A stretch of 64,000 nt of DNA from Vibrio plantisponsor (lineage in GTDB: Bacteria; Pseudomonadota; Gammaproteobacteria; Enterobacterales; Vibrionaceae), in the NCBI RefSeq assembly GCF_013041605.1, contig NZ_JABEQC010000006.1, positions 62,001 to 126,000 on the forward strand. The letters are read 5' to 3'. Under the pieces are notes generated by a model. It had not been told where the DNA came from. It was given only the letters and a program-made list of their open reading frames with translations, and ran no database searches. The stretch's first letter is position 1. Every line of letters starts with the position of its first letter. The position numbers and the translations under genes were made by a program. Of this stretch, positions 54,944-63,857 are shown piece after piece.

Positions 54944-54979
54944 TTGGGCAAGCTGTCCATTGTCAGTTATAATCTGACA
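54944..54979 (+). promoter_or_regulatory. rlmKL promoter with operator-like palindrome
   Basis: TTGGGC (54944-54949), an 18-bp spacer and a perfect TATAAT (54968-54973). The inverted repeat TGTCAG-N7-CTGACA (54961-54979) is centred on the -10 box, a position typical of repressor sites. Confidence 0.55.
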
Positions 54980-55004
54980 CCATTTTTATTAGCTAAAGAA
55001 CAGT

Positions 55005-57131
55005 ATGAATCAGTATCTAGCGGTAACCTCAAACGGTCTTGAGAACCTATTAGTAGAAGAATTAACAAAATTAGGGATTTCAGACGCCAAACCTGTACAA
55101 GCAGGGGTGAAATTCAAGGCGTCAAATGAGCAAATTTACCGTTGTTGTTTATGGAGCCGACTTGCTTCACGATTTGTACGCGTTATTACAGAATTCAATT
55201 GTCAAAATGATATGGACTTGTACCTTTCGGCAATGTCAGTGAACTGGGTCAATCATTTTCACAGTTCTAAAAAGTTTGTTGTTGACTTCAACGGTACAAA
55301 CCGAGAGATCCGTAACAGTCAATACGGTGCTATGAAAGTTAAAGATGCCGTAGTTGATTGTTTTGAAAAGAAAAATCTCCCACGCCCGTCGATCAGTAAA
55401 GATCATGCGGATCTTCGCATTCATGTTCGCTTACATAACGATAAAGCACTGCTTGGTATCGACATGGTTGGTGGTGGCTTACATGTCCGAGGTTACAGAC
55501 CGGAATCTGGTCGAGCGCCACTTCGTGAAACGTTGGCTGCAGCAATCATTCTACGTAGTGGTTGGGATGCCTCTAAGCAATTGCTAGACCCTATGTGTGG
55601 TTCGGGAACGCTATTAATTGAAGCTGCAATGATGGCTGCAAATATCGCACCTGGACTTAAGCGCGAGAAATGGTGCTTTGAGTCACTTCAAGACTTTGAA
55701 CCTGAGCTATGGGCAGAGGTGAAATCTGAAGCGAGTGTTCAAGCTAGAAGGGGTGTCAATAAAACTGACACTAAGTTTTTTGGCCTAGATAATGATAGCC
55801 GTGTACTGAAAACAGCGAAAGATAACGCTAGACGAGCTGGTGTAGAAAACTTGATTCAATTCGAGCTTGGTGATGCATCTCTACTTAAGAAGCCACAAGG
55901 CTTTGAAAATGGAGTTATTGTATGTAACCCGCCATATGGTGAACGTTTGGGAACTCATCCTGGCCTGATTGCGCTTTACACTGCATTTGGTGCTCAGCTG
56001 AAATCAGAGTTCGGTGGTTGTCAGGCGTCTATCTTCTCTAGTTCAGACGAACTGCTAAGCTGTTTGCGTATGCGCGCTGAGAAACAATACAAGCTGAATA
56101 ACGGTGCGTTACCTTGTCACCAAAAGAACTACTCAATTTCAGCTCGTGAACGTTCTGAAGAAGAACAGCAGTCACAATCAACACAAATTGCTCCTGATTT
56201 CTCAAATCGATTGAAGAAGAACATTGGCAAGATTGGTAAATGGGCGAAACGAGAAGGTTTAGACTGTTACCGTATCTATGATGCCGATCTTCCTGAATAC
56301 AACGTTGCGATTGACGTTTATCAAGACCAGTTAGTTATTCAAGAGTACGCAGCACCTAAGAATATTCCCGAAGAGAAGGCGAAACGCCGTCTTACTGACA
56401 TTATTCGAGCGGCGATTCAGGTGACGGGAACAAACGCAAACAATGTGGTTCTAAAAGTTCGCGAGAAACAAAAAGGTACGTCCCAGTATCAGAAGTTTGG
56501 TCAGCAGTCTCAAACGATGGAAGTCAGCGAGTATGGTGTAAAACTTATCGTTAACTTACACGACTACTTGGATACAGGTCTTTTCTTGGATCACAAAATC
56601 ACTCGCCGTAAATTGGGTGAGATGGCTCAAGGTAAAGACTTCTTGAACTTATTTGCCTACACAGGCTCAGGCACCGTTCACGCGGCTTGTGGTGGTGCAA
56701 AATCAACCACTACGGTTGATATGTCGAATACCTATCTTGAATGGGCTAAAGACAACATGAAGCTAAATGGCCAAGTAGGGCGTCAACATCAGTTTATCCA
56801 AGCAGATTGCCTTCAGTGGCTGGATCAGGCTTCGGGTCAGTATGATCTAATCTTTATCGATCCACCGACGTTCTCTAACTCAAAACGCATGGAACAGTCT
56901 TTTGATGTTCAAAGAGACCACATTCAGTTAATGAAAAACCTCAAGCGTATTCTACGCCCAGATGGCACAATCGTTTTCTCGAACAACAAGCGTCATTTTA
57001 AGATGGATATGGAAGAACTCAGTCACTTGGGCTTGGAAGCGAAAAATATTTCAGCACAAACGCTTCCGCTCGATTTTGAGCGTAACAAGCATATCCATAA
57101 CTGTTGGATTGTTACTCATAAGCAGCTCTAG
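55005..57131 (+). CDS. rlmL: Bifunctional 23S rRNA methyltransferase RlmKL
   Basis: A 708-residue fusion of two SAM methyltransferases. The N-terminal half (RlmL) has a THUMP domain, then [18 protein letters not shown] and [15 protein letters not shown] (NPPY) motifs, and makes m2G2445. The C-terminal half (RlmK) has [15 protein letters not shown] and [16 protein letters not shown], and makes m7G2069. The length matches E. coli RlmKL (702). It has its own promoter and starts a cluster with the glutaredoxin-like gene, uup and the DUF3466 gene. Confidence 0.96.
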   Translation: MNQYLAVTSNGLENLLVEELTKLGISDAKPVQAGVKFKASNEQIYRCCLWSRLASRFVRVITEFNCQNDMDLYLSAMSVNWVNHFHSSKKFVVDFNGTNREIRNSQYGAMKVKDAVVDCFEKKNLPRPSISKDHADLRIHVRLHNDKALLGIDMVGGGLHVRGYRPESGRAPLRETLAAAIILRSGWDASKQLLDPMCGSGTLLIEAAMMAANIAPGLKREKWCFESLQDFEPELWAEVKSEASVQARRGVNKTDTKFFGLDNDSRVLKTAKDNARRAGVENLIQFELGDASLLKKPQGFENGVIVCNPPYGERLGTHPGLIALYTAFGAQLKSEFGGCQASIFSSSDELLSCLRMRAEKQYKLNNGALPCHQKNYSISARERSEEEQQSQSTQIAPDFSNRLKKNIGKIGKWAKREGLDCYRIYDADLPEYNVAIDVYQDQLVIQEYAAPKNIPEEKAKRRLTDIIRAAIQVTGTNANNVVLKVREKQKGTSQYQKFGQQSQTMEVSEYGVKLIVNLHDYLDTGLFLDHKITRRKLGEMAQGKDFLNLFAYTGSGTVHAACGGAKSTTTVDMSNTYLEWAKDNMKLNGQVGRQHQFIQADCLQWLDQASGQYDLIFIDPPTFSNSKRMEQSFDVQRDHIQLMKNLKRILRPDGTIVFSNNKRHFKMDMEELSHLGLEAKNISAQTLPLDFERNKHIHNCWIVTHKQL

Positions 57132-57155
57132 TAAATAATTAATAGGGAAGGTTGA

Positions 57156-57398
57156 GTGATCACTTTATATAGTACAGGAGGCTGTCATCTATGCGAGATG
57201 GCCTTCGCTTTACTAAATCAAGCAAATGTCGCTTCTCAAGTTGAAGTGATTGACATTGCATTCGATGAAGAACTGTTTTCTCGTTACGGGGTAACTATAC
57301 CCGTTGTCTCATATCAAGGCTCAGAGCTTAACTGGCCTTTTGATTTTTCAGAATTAACTCAGTGGTTAGAAAATAATGGCATTAATTACCATTCATAA
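57156..57398 (+). CDS. Glutaredoxin-family (DUF836-like) protein
   Basis: An 80-residue thioredoxin-fold protein with the redox motif CHLCEM (CxxC) near residue 10 and the cis-proline region TIPVVSYQG. It has the length of the YtfP/DUF836 glutaredoxin-like group that usually follows rlmKL in Vibrio. The start is a GTG at 57156 with AGGGAAGG upstream. It lies 24 bp after rlmKL and overlaps uup by 23 bp, so the three genes should be co-translated. Electron donor and target are unknown. Confidence 0.85.
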   Translation: MITLYSTGGCHLCEMAFALLNQANVASQVEVIDIAFDEELFSRYGVTIPVVSYQGSELNWPFDFSELTQWLENNGINYHS

Positions 57399-59292
57399 CG
57401 GTTTACTGGCTTTTGGTGATCACCCTTTACTCGATCACGCAGATTTTGCATTACAAGAAAACGAGCGAGTGTGTTTGGTTGGACGAAACGGCGCTGGTAA
57501 GTCGACGTTAATGAAAATCATCGCAGGTGAAATCCTGCTGGATGATGGCAAAATGCAGGTGATGCAAGATGTTGTCGTCTCTCGTTTAGAGCAAGACCCG
57601 CCTCGTAATCAGGAAGGAACGGTTTTTGACTATGTTGCTGGTGGACTACAAGAAGTCGGTGAGCAATTAAGGATCTATAACGATCTGCTCGATCTCGTTG
57701 CCGTTGACCCATCTGAGTCCAATATTAAAAAGCTTTCTAATGTGCAAGAGCAGTTGGAACACGCAGGCGCTTGGCGTTTCGAAGACAGAATTCAAAACGT
57801 TTTGGGCTCTTTGAAGCTTGATGGTCATACGAAACTTACTGATCTATCTGGTGGTTGGCAGCGTAAAGCTGCGTTGGCTCGTGCGTTGGTGTGCGACCCT
57901 GATGTATTACTTCTTGATGAGCCTACCAACCACCTAGACGTTACGACGATTGAATGGCTGGAAGGGTTCTTAAAGGACTTCCGTGGCTCAATTATCTTTA
58001 TTTCTCACGACCGTTCATTCATTAAATCTATGGCGACTCGCATCGTAGACTTAGATCGTGGTCAATTGAACTCTTTCCCGGGCGACTATGAAAATTATCT
58101 CAATGAGAAAGAAGAGTTACTGCGAGTAGAAGAGCTGCAAAACGCTGAATTTGACAAGAAATTGGCTCAAGAAGAGGTCTGGATTCGTCAGGGCATCAAG
58201 GCTCGTCGTACGCGCAACGAAGGTCGAGTAAGAGCCCTGAAAAAGCTTCGTCAAGAGCGCAGTGAAAGACGTGAAGTGCAGGGGAAAGTTAACCTGCAAA
58301 TCGATGATGCTGCTCGTTCAGGAAAGATTGTATTTGAAGCAGAGAACTTAAGTTACTCGATTGATGGCAAATGCCTCGTCGATAACTTTAGTTTCAATAT
58401 TATGCGTGGCGATCGCATTGCTCTGATTGGTCCGAATGGCTGTGGTAAGAGTACACTTCTGAAGCTTCTTTTGGGTCAGTTGGAGGCGGACAGTGGCCGT
58501 TTGCACTGTGGTACGAAACTGGAAGTGGCCTATTTCGATCAATATCGTGAAGTTTTAGACCCTGAAAAGACGGTAATAGACAACCTTGCTGATGGTAAAC
58601 AAGAAGTGACTGTAGGTGGTCGTCAACGTCATGCATTGAGCTATCTTCAAGATTTCTTATTCGCACCTAAACGCGCAAGAACACCAGTAAAAGCGCTGTC
58701 AGGCGGTGAGAAAAACAGACTTTTGCTCGCTCGTTTGTTCCTAAGATCCAATAATTTATTGGTTCTTGATGAACCAACCAACGATTTAGATATCGAAACT
58801 TTGGAACTTTTGGAAGATTTGCTTGCCAATTATCAAGGCACTTTATTGTTAGTCAGCCACGACCGTGAGTTCGTAGACAATACAGTGACGACGAGTTGGA
58901 TTTTTGAAGGTAACGGGAAAATAGAAGAGTTTGTCGGTGGATATCACGATGCTCAGCAACAGCGCTCTCAAGTGCTGCAATCGCGTAGTATCGAAAACGT
59001 CGTTAAACAAGAAAAATCGGTTGAGCCAGCTCCCAAATCGGAGCCTGCGAAGCCTAAGTCTAAGAAGTTATCTTATAAACTGCAGCGTGAATTAGAAACT
59101 CTGCCGCAAACACTTGAAGAATTAGAAGCTGAAATAGAATCAATGCAAGAGCAAGTCAACGATGCAGACTTCTTTAGTCAGTCTGTAGATGTGACACAAC
59201 CAATTTTAGACAAGTTAACTGCTAAAGAGCAGGAGCTTGAAATTGCATTTGAGCGCTGGGAAGAGCTCGAAGCGATGCAACAGGATAGTTAA
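57376..59292 (+). CDS. uup: ABC-F ATPase Uup
   Basis: A 638-residue soluble ABC-F protein with two ATPase domains. Walker A motifs are GRNGAGKSTL and GPNGCGKSTL, signatures are LSGGWQRKAAL and LSGGEKNRLLL, and Walker B motifs end DEPTNHLD and DEPTNDLD. A P-site linker lies between the domains (about 240-310, EEVWIRQGIKARRTRNEGRV) and a C-terminal coiled coil follows (about 560-638). Uup acts on ribosomes and limits precise transposon excision in E. coli. It overlaps the glutaredoxin-like gene and shares one base with the next gene. Confidence 0.96.
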   Translation: MALITIHNGLLAFGDHPLLDHADFALQENERVCLVGRNGAGKSTLMKIIAGEILLDDGKMQVMQDVVVSRLEQDPPRNQEGTVFDYVAGGLQEVGEQLRIYNDLLDLVAVDPSESNIKKLSNVQEQLEHAGAWRFEDRIQNVLGSLKLDGHTKLTDLSGGWQRKAALARALVCDPDVLLLDEPTNHLDVTTIEWLEGFLKDFRGSIIFISHDRSFIKSMATRIVDLDRGQLNSFPGDYENYLNEKEELLRVEELQNAEFDKKLAQEEVWIRQGIKARRTRNEGRVRALKKLRQERSERREVQGKVNLQIDDAARSGKIVFEAENLSYSIDGKCLVDNFSFNIMRGDRIALIGPNGCGKSTLLKLLLGQLEADSGRLHCGTKLEVAYFDQYREVLDPEKTVIDNLADGKQEVTVGGRQRHALSYLQDFLFAPKRARTPVKALSGGEKNRLLLARLFLRSNNLLVLDEPTNDLDIETLELLEDLLANYQGTLLLVSHDREFVDNTVTTSWIFEGNGKIEEFVGGYHDAQQQRSQVLQSRSIENVVKQEKSVEPAPKSEPAKPKSKKLSYKLQRELETLPQTLEELEAEIESMQEQVNDADFFSQSVDVTQPILDKLTAKEQELEIAFERWEELEAMQQDS

Positions 59293-60989
59293 TGGAATTT
59301 ATGAATAGAAAAATGTTTAAGCTGAGCGTTGTGAGCTCAGCTATTCTTGCTACCACACAAGTATCAGCTGCACTTTATAACGTTGTAGAAGTAACGCCAA
59401 GTACTACTAATACTTATAAAAGTGCTTATGGCGTAGCTATTGAGCCTGCAACAACTACAGGCGCAAGTGATAACTGTTTCGTCAGTAGCACTGCTGGCTC
59501 TAAGTCTTGTGACAGTTATATTCTTGGTGGTGAGACTCGCTTGGTTTCGATGAACTCAGGAACAGAAGTTGATGGACTTAGTTTCAGAGAAGAAGCGCCA
59601 TTCGCGATGAACCGTCAGTTTAGTTACATTCAAACGTCCGATGATTTTGAAAATTATTGTGAGGCACAGTTAGGTTATTCTACTTGCAGCCAATGGGCGA
59701 GTGTTCGCTGGAATGTTTGGTCGGCTGAAATGAATGGTGATGCAACACCTAACGCAATTGGCTTTATTGGTTCGTCTTCGACTAGTGATGCAGTCTATGA
59801 ATCAGCTAACGTTGTGATTAATAGCATTTCTCCTTCAGGTACAGCAATTGGTATTGATTCAGGCTTTGCTAATGTAACCAGCTATAGACGTGATTCAGTA
59901 GAAGCACGCGTGGAAGGTAGCGCTCCATCTGGATATCTACAAACTAGAGCATGGAAAACTGATGGTACTTATACCGTCGGGAGTGTATCTGTCGAACAAG
60001 CAACTAGTGACTATGGAACTTATTACGCGTCTTATCCAGCAATGTGGGATAGTTCAGGTACAACCGTTCAAATACCATGGGTTAGTGGCACCGCTTTGGC
60101 TTCATCTAATTATATCGCTGAAGGCAGTATGCGTGATTTCGTTATAGTTGGTAACGTTATCTATGGTGTCGGCTTTAACGCTTATGACTCTTCATATAAC
60201 TATATGAATGCTACGGTCTTCAAATTAGATCTAGGCTCGAACACATTCGACACTCCATCTGCATGGACATCTACAGTTGTAAATAATGCTACTGTTGTTG
60301 TTGGCTCAGATACTATTCACACCAACTCTGTGGTTACTGCTGTCAACGAAAATTTAGTGGCAATCGGTAGTGCTAAGCGTACGGGTAGTACTCCATCTAA
60401 TGGCGCTGCATCAAATCGACTATTTATTGTTGACGATGTCTCAGCCTCATCGTTGACCGCGAGTTTCCCCTCTGGTGGAATTATATTTGAGGGCGCGGGC
60501 GGAAAAGCTGGTGCTATAAACAATTACAACGAGATTGTTGGTCAAGTCGATTTCGATGATACTCGTGAAATTGACGGAAAACCAAGAGTGAAACGCGGAT
60601 TTATATATCCGTATAATGCGTCTGGCAGTGATGCAACGCGCATGAGTCGCTTTGCAAACAAAGCTTGGTACTTAGATGATTTAACGAATGATGGTTCACT
60701 GTCAGGTAATAACCAATATCGCGTTGTAGATGCAACAGATATCAATGATGCAGGGGTGATCTCTGGTACAGCGCTGAAGTGTAGTGGTGGATACAGTACT
60801 ACTTCTCACAATGCTTCTTGTAGTGGAACAGAAACGGTAGTGGCTGTAAAACTTGTACCGATTGCTGGCGCTACTTCAAGTGATATTAGTGAACGAGGTA
60901 CCGACACAACAACATCTGAACGTTCGGGTGGCAGCTTAGGTTTTTGGAGTTTAATTCTTCTGACTTTAGGTTGGTTCCGTAGAAAATAG
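59292..60989 (+). CDS. DUF3466 family protein with GlyGly-CTERM sorting tail
   Basis: The 565-residue exported protein has a signal peptide (KLSVVSSAILATTQVSA) and a long beta-rich, Ser/Thr/Asn-rich body with repeated EIVGQVDF and AINNYNE / DINDAGVISG segments typical of DUF3466 (beta-propeller-like repeats). The C-terminus, GGSLGFWSLILLTLGWFRRK, is a GlyGly-CTERM signal: GG motif, hydrophobic helix, basic tail. Such tails are cut by rhombosortase, and the proteins are usually exported by type II secretion to the cell surface. The ATG overlaps the uup stop by one base; the ATG at 59301 is the alternative. Confidence 0.88.
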   Translation: MEFMNRKMFKLSVVSSAILATTQVSAALYNVVEVTPSTTNTYKSAYGVAIEPATTTGASDNCFVSSTAGSKSCDSYILGGETRLVSMNSGTEVDGLSFREEAPFAMNRQFSYIQTSDDFENYCEAQLGYSTCSQWASVRWNVWSAEMNGDATPNAIGFIGSSSTSDAVYESANVVINSISPSGTAIGIDSGFANVTSYRRDSVEARVEGSAPSGYLQTRAWKTDGTYTVGSVSVEQATSDYGTYYASYPAMWDSSGTTVQIPWVSGTALASSNYIAEGSMRDFVIVGNVIYGVGFNAYDSSYNYMNATVFKLDLGSNTFDTPSAWTSTVVNNATVVVGSDTIHTNSVVTAVNENLVAIGSAKRTGSTPSNGAASNRLFIVDDVSASSLTASFPSGGIIFEGAGGKAGAINNYNEIVGQVDFDDTREIDGKPRVKRGFIYPYNASGSDATRMSRFANKAWYLDDLTNDGSLSGNNQYRVVDATDINDAGVISGTALKCSGGYSTTSHNASCSGTETVVAVKLVPIAGATSSDISERGTDTTTSERSGGSLGFWSLILLTLGWFRRK

Positions 60990-61008
60990 TCATTTTTTGT
61001 CAATAAAG

Positions 61009-61044
61009 GCACAAGCTCACAAAAATAAGCTTGTGCTTTTTTTT
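61009..61044 (+). terminator. Terminator of the DUF3466 gene
   Basis: GCACAAGCT / AGCTTGTGC stem followed by eight T. Confidence 0.9.
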
Positions 61045-61153
61045 GACTTGAGAAAGGTCAGATTTTGCGCGATTCTTTAGGTGTGGTCATAAAAGATCCA
61101 CACTAATGTAATAGTTGTAAGTAAGACACAAGTTACTGTATGAGGACTGCACT

Positions 61154-61327
61154 ATGAAGAGACAAAAGCGTGATCGCCTTGAAAGAGCACAATCTCAAGG
61201 TTATAAAGCTGGTTTGAATGGACGATCTCCCGAAGAGTGTCCATACCAACAAAGTGATGCTCGTTCATATTGGCTAGGCGGTTGGCGTGACGCAAGAGAT
61301 GACAAACACTCTGGTCTCTATAAATAA
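61154..61327 (+). CDS. rmf: Ribosome modulation factor RMF
   Basis: A 57-residue basic protein matching E. coli RMF: KRQKRDRLERAQSQGYKAG, GRSPEECPY and YWLGGWRDARDD. RMF dimerises 70S ribosomes into inactive 100S particles in stationary phase or starvation. The gene lies between the DUF3466 gene and the convergent fabA, as in related species. TGAGGA lies about 9 bp before the ATG. Confidence 0.96.
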   Translation: MKRQKRDRLERAQSQGYKAGLNGRSPEECPYQQSDARSYWLGGWRDARDDKHSGLYK

Positions 61328-61349
61328 CCCCCACATACTAAAGGATCTT

Positions 61350-61370
61350 AAGCCCCGAAAGGGGCTTTTT
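61350..61370 (+). terminator. Terminator of rmf
   Basis: AAGCCCC / GGGGCTT stem with a GAAA tetraloop and T-run. Confidence 0.93.
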
Positions 61371-61421
61371 AATATCTGATACTTATAATGCACTATAACT
61401 AAATGTATTGGGTGAAATTAA

Positions 61422-61439
61422 AGCAGCTTAATAGCTGCT
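61422..61439 (-). terminator. Hairpin after fabA
   Basis: AGCAGCT / AGCTGCT with a TAAT loop, 19 bp past the fabA stop on the minus strand, with a moderately T-rich tract. Confidence 0.6.
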
Positions 61440-61457
61440 CTAATAAGTTTCTAAGAA

Positions 61458-61976
61458 CTAAAACGCAGACGTGTCTTGGAAGAGGCCAACTTTTAAGTCT
61501 TTAGCTACATAAATCTCTTTACCATCAACCAATACGCGACCATCAGCAAGACCCATTACAAGCTTACGGTTTACTACGCGCTTCATGTTGATTTCATAAG
61601 TCACTTTCTTTGCTGTTGGCAGGATTTGACCAGTAAATTTAACTTCACCAACACCAAGAGCACGGCCTTTACCTTTACCGCCAACCCAGCCTAAGAAGAA
61701 ACCCACAAGCTGCCACATTGCATCTAGACCTAGACAGCCTGGCATTACTGGATCGCCAGGGAAGTGGCAGTCAAAGAACCATAAATCTGGAGTGATATCT
61801 AACTCAGCAATAATAAGACCTTTACCAAATTCGCCTTCAGTTTCAGACATTTTGCTAATACGATCCATCATCAGCATGTTTGGTGCTGGCAACTGAGGGT
61901 AACCTTCGCCAAATAGCTCACCACGGCTTGAGGCTAATAGGTCTTCACGATTATATGAGTCACGTTTGTTTTGCAT
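61458..61976 (-). CDS. fabA: 3-hydroxydecanoyl-ACP dehydratase/isomerase FabA
   Basis: The 172-residue hotdog enzyme has the same length as E. coli FabA. The active-site His lies in [20 protein letters not shown] and the Asp in [13 protein letters not shown]. It dehydrates 3-hydroxydecanoyl-ACP and isomerises trans-2 to cis-3-decenoyl-ACP, the branch point to unsaturated fatty acids. The ATG at 61976 has GGAG 9 bp upstream; a TTG two codons earlier is less likely. FadR- and FabR-like sites lie over its promoter. Confidence 0.97.
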   Translation of the reverse strand: MQNKRDSYNREDLLASSRGELFGEGYPQLPAPNMLMMDRISKMSETEGEFGKGLIIAELDITPDLWFFDCHFPGDPVMPGCLGLDAMWQLVGFFLGWVGGKGKGRALGVGEVKFTGQILPTAKKVTYEINMKRVVNRKLVMGLADGRVLVDGKEIYVAKDLKVGLFQDTSAF

Positions 61977-62006
61977 TATCAATTACTCCAATTTCTGATA
62001 GGGTGC

Positions 62007-62047
62007 ATGTTAGTGAACACGTGTACGCCAGACAACTCCGATCAGTA
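62007..62047 (-). promoter_or_regulatory. fabA promoter with FabR-like and FadR-like sites
   Basis: On the minus strand the -35 is TTGTCT (62030-62035), the spacer is 17 bp and the -10 is TAACAT (62007-62012). The spacer holds GCGTACACGTGTTCACT (62012-62028), close to the FabR operator. TACTGATCGGAGTTGTC (62031-62047) overlaps the -35 and resembles the E. coli fabA FadR site AACTGATCGGACTTGTT. FadR activation and FabR repression are inferred from E. coli. Confidence 0.75.
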
Positions 62048-63691
62048 CTAAACAAACCAGTTTTTGATACGTTCCACAAACCCAACTGGCTGAACATGTT
62101 TTTCAAAATTTTCAATACGTTCTGCAATTTTGCTAATGACGCTATCTTCATCTTCACCTCTGAAAGGTTTACCCATAACAAGAGGAACGACTTCATCGAC
62201 ATGCGACACCGGCCAAATATGAAACTCTCCATTCTTAATGCTTTCTACTACAGATCTATGAAGGGCTAAATGTTTCAAATTGCTTTGCGGAAGGATCACA
62301 CCTTGTTCACCAGTAAATCCTTGGTGTTGGCAAACATGGTAGAAGCCTTCAATTTTTTCATTTAAACCACCAACAGCTTGCACTCGGCCAAATTGATCCA
62401 CGGCTCCGGTAACGGCTATTTGCTGATTAATAGGGTATTCAGAAAGCGCACTAACTAATGAGCATAGTTCAGCTAGCGATGCACTGTCACCATCAACTTC
62501 ACAATAAGACTGCTCAAATACTACAGATGCTGAATAAGGAAGAGGGACATCTAAGTCGAGCTCGCTACTAACAAAAGCTTGCATGATCATCATGCCTTTT
62601 GCATGCAAGTTTCCGCCTAGTTCAACTTTACGCTCTACGTCAGCGATATCTCCATCACCAAAGTGAATAACACAGGAAATTCGAGCAGGCTCACCATAAG
62701 ACACTGGGTGTCCTGCAATATCGACAACCGTTAACCCGTTAACTTGACCAACTTGTTCGCCCTGAGTCTCAATAAACACTTGTCCATCTAGGATATCGTC
62801 TAAAGCTCTTTCTGGTAGATAAGATTCTCTGTAGTGACGAGCATCTATCGCTTGTTCTATGTAAATAGCTTCAATTACGTCACCATTCGCTTCTATTGCA
62901 GCTTCTTCCAATAGAGCTCTATGCCACATAACGCAAAGTGGAGCATAGTGTTGATCTTCTGTATATCTAGCACCGGCTGTCATCAAACTTATAAGTGCTT
63001 CAACGGTTAGCTGAGGAAGTGTGTAGTAATCGCATAGCCATTTAACAAATGACAAATATTGAGTTATCGAATCTGAATCAATCTTTACATCTAGTTCTAG
63101 TTCACTGTAAATACACAGCCCAGAGTGGATATCCACATCTAGAAAATCAACATCACCAAGTTGGCTTCTGTCACCAACAACGATGAGTTTGACATCATAT
63201 TGGCTGTACTGCGTTTCTTCTATAATAGATTTAGGATCACAGTTAAACGGAGCAATCGGTGTACCAAGAATGGCCGATTTCAAAGTAGGCCAGTGACGTG
63301 GATTGGCTAAAAGTAAGTTAGCGGAAACAATAAGATAGCCACCATCAGCTTGAGATATCAGACCCTTAGATTTCGAAACTACATGACCATTTTCAGCTTT
63401 GACTTGTCCTAAAATTACTTCCATATCAAGCGATTCGGTTGAGATAACTGGCTTGCCTTCAACCATACTTTCTAGCTTTTCTTTTAACAAAGAGCGATAT
63501 ATTGAGTTGTCAGGAGCATTAACAATCAAGAAACGGCTGAATCCTCTAATGTTTAGAAATCTGTCGATTGCTTTTGTTAACCTAGATTGAGTATCGATTA
63601 GCGAGATCGGCTGTAGGTTAGGGTACTGTTCTAGTTGAATTTGAAATTCATCGTACTGGGGAGTTGCAAGGCGCCAAATATCTTGAGTCAT
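62048..63691 (-). CDS. Lon-like protease (LonH/YcbZ type)
   Basis: A 547-residue protein with a C-terminal Lon proteolytic domain. The catalytic Ser lies in DGDSASLAELCSLVSAL and the Lys in GGLNEKIEGFY. The N-terminal AAA-like region has lost the Walker A lysine loop (IVNAPDNSIYRSLL in its place), so ATP-driven unfolding is doubtful. E. coli YcbZ next to fabA is the orthologue. I chose the ATG at 63691 (TQDIWRLATPQYDEF) over a GTG at 63757; neither has a strong ribosome site. The substrate is unknown. Confidence 0.9.
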   Translation of the reverse strand: MTQDIWRLATPQYDEFQIQLEQYPNLQPISLIDTQSRLTKAIDRFLNIRGFSRFLIVNAPDNSIYRSLLKEKLESMVEGKPVISTESLDMEVILGQVKAENGHVVSKSKGLISQADGGYLIVSANLLLANPRHWPTLKSAILGTPIAPFNCDPKSIIEETQYSQYDVKLIVVGDRSQLGDVDFLDVDIHSGLCIYSELELDVKIDSDSITQYLSFVKWLCDYYTLPQLTVEALISLMTAGARYTEDQHYAPLCVMWHRALLEEAAIEANGDVIEAIYIEQAIDARHYRESYLPERALDDILDGQVFIETQGEQVGQVNGLTVVDIAGHPVSYGEPARISCVIHFGDGDIADVERKVELGGNLHAKGMMIMQAFVSSELDLDVPLPYSASVVFEQSYCEVDGDSASLAELCSLVSALSEYPINQQIAVTGAVDQFGRVQAVGGLNEKIEGFYHVCQHQGFTGEQGVILPQSNLKHLALHRSVVESIKNGEFHIWPVSHVDEVVPLVMGKPFRGEDEDSVISKIAERIENFEKHVQPVGFVERIKNWFV

Positions 63692-63819
63692 TGAATTACT
63701 GAATTGATTGTTAAGAGACAACGAATTATATAGAAAAACCACTAGTTCGAATAGCACACATGATGAATGATCTTCCTCTAGTTTTTATCAGGATTAATTT
63801 GAACATAAATTCGGGTTGG

Positions 63820-63832
63820 GTTACGCTGTCAC
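63820..63832 (+). promoter_or_regulatory. matS-like site in the matP promoter region
   Basis: GTTACGCTGTCAC differs from the matS consensus GTGACRNYGTCAC at one base. It lies 26 bp before the matP ATG and overlaps the -10 position (TACGCT) of a possible promoter whose -35 is TTGAAC at 63799-63804. Confidence 0.6.
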
Positions 63833-63857
63833 CCTAATTTTTAATGGATTGCCTCAA

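Larger units (their letters stand above)
54544..55004. other. Intergenic region upstream of rlmKL
   Basis: This 461-bp AT-rich region holds the zapC terminator at its left end and the rlmKL promoter at its right end. Between them I found no reading frame with a ribosome site and no recognised RNA. Confidence 0.4.
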
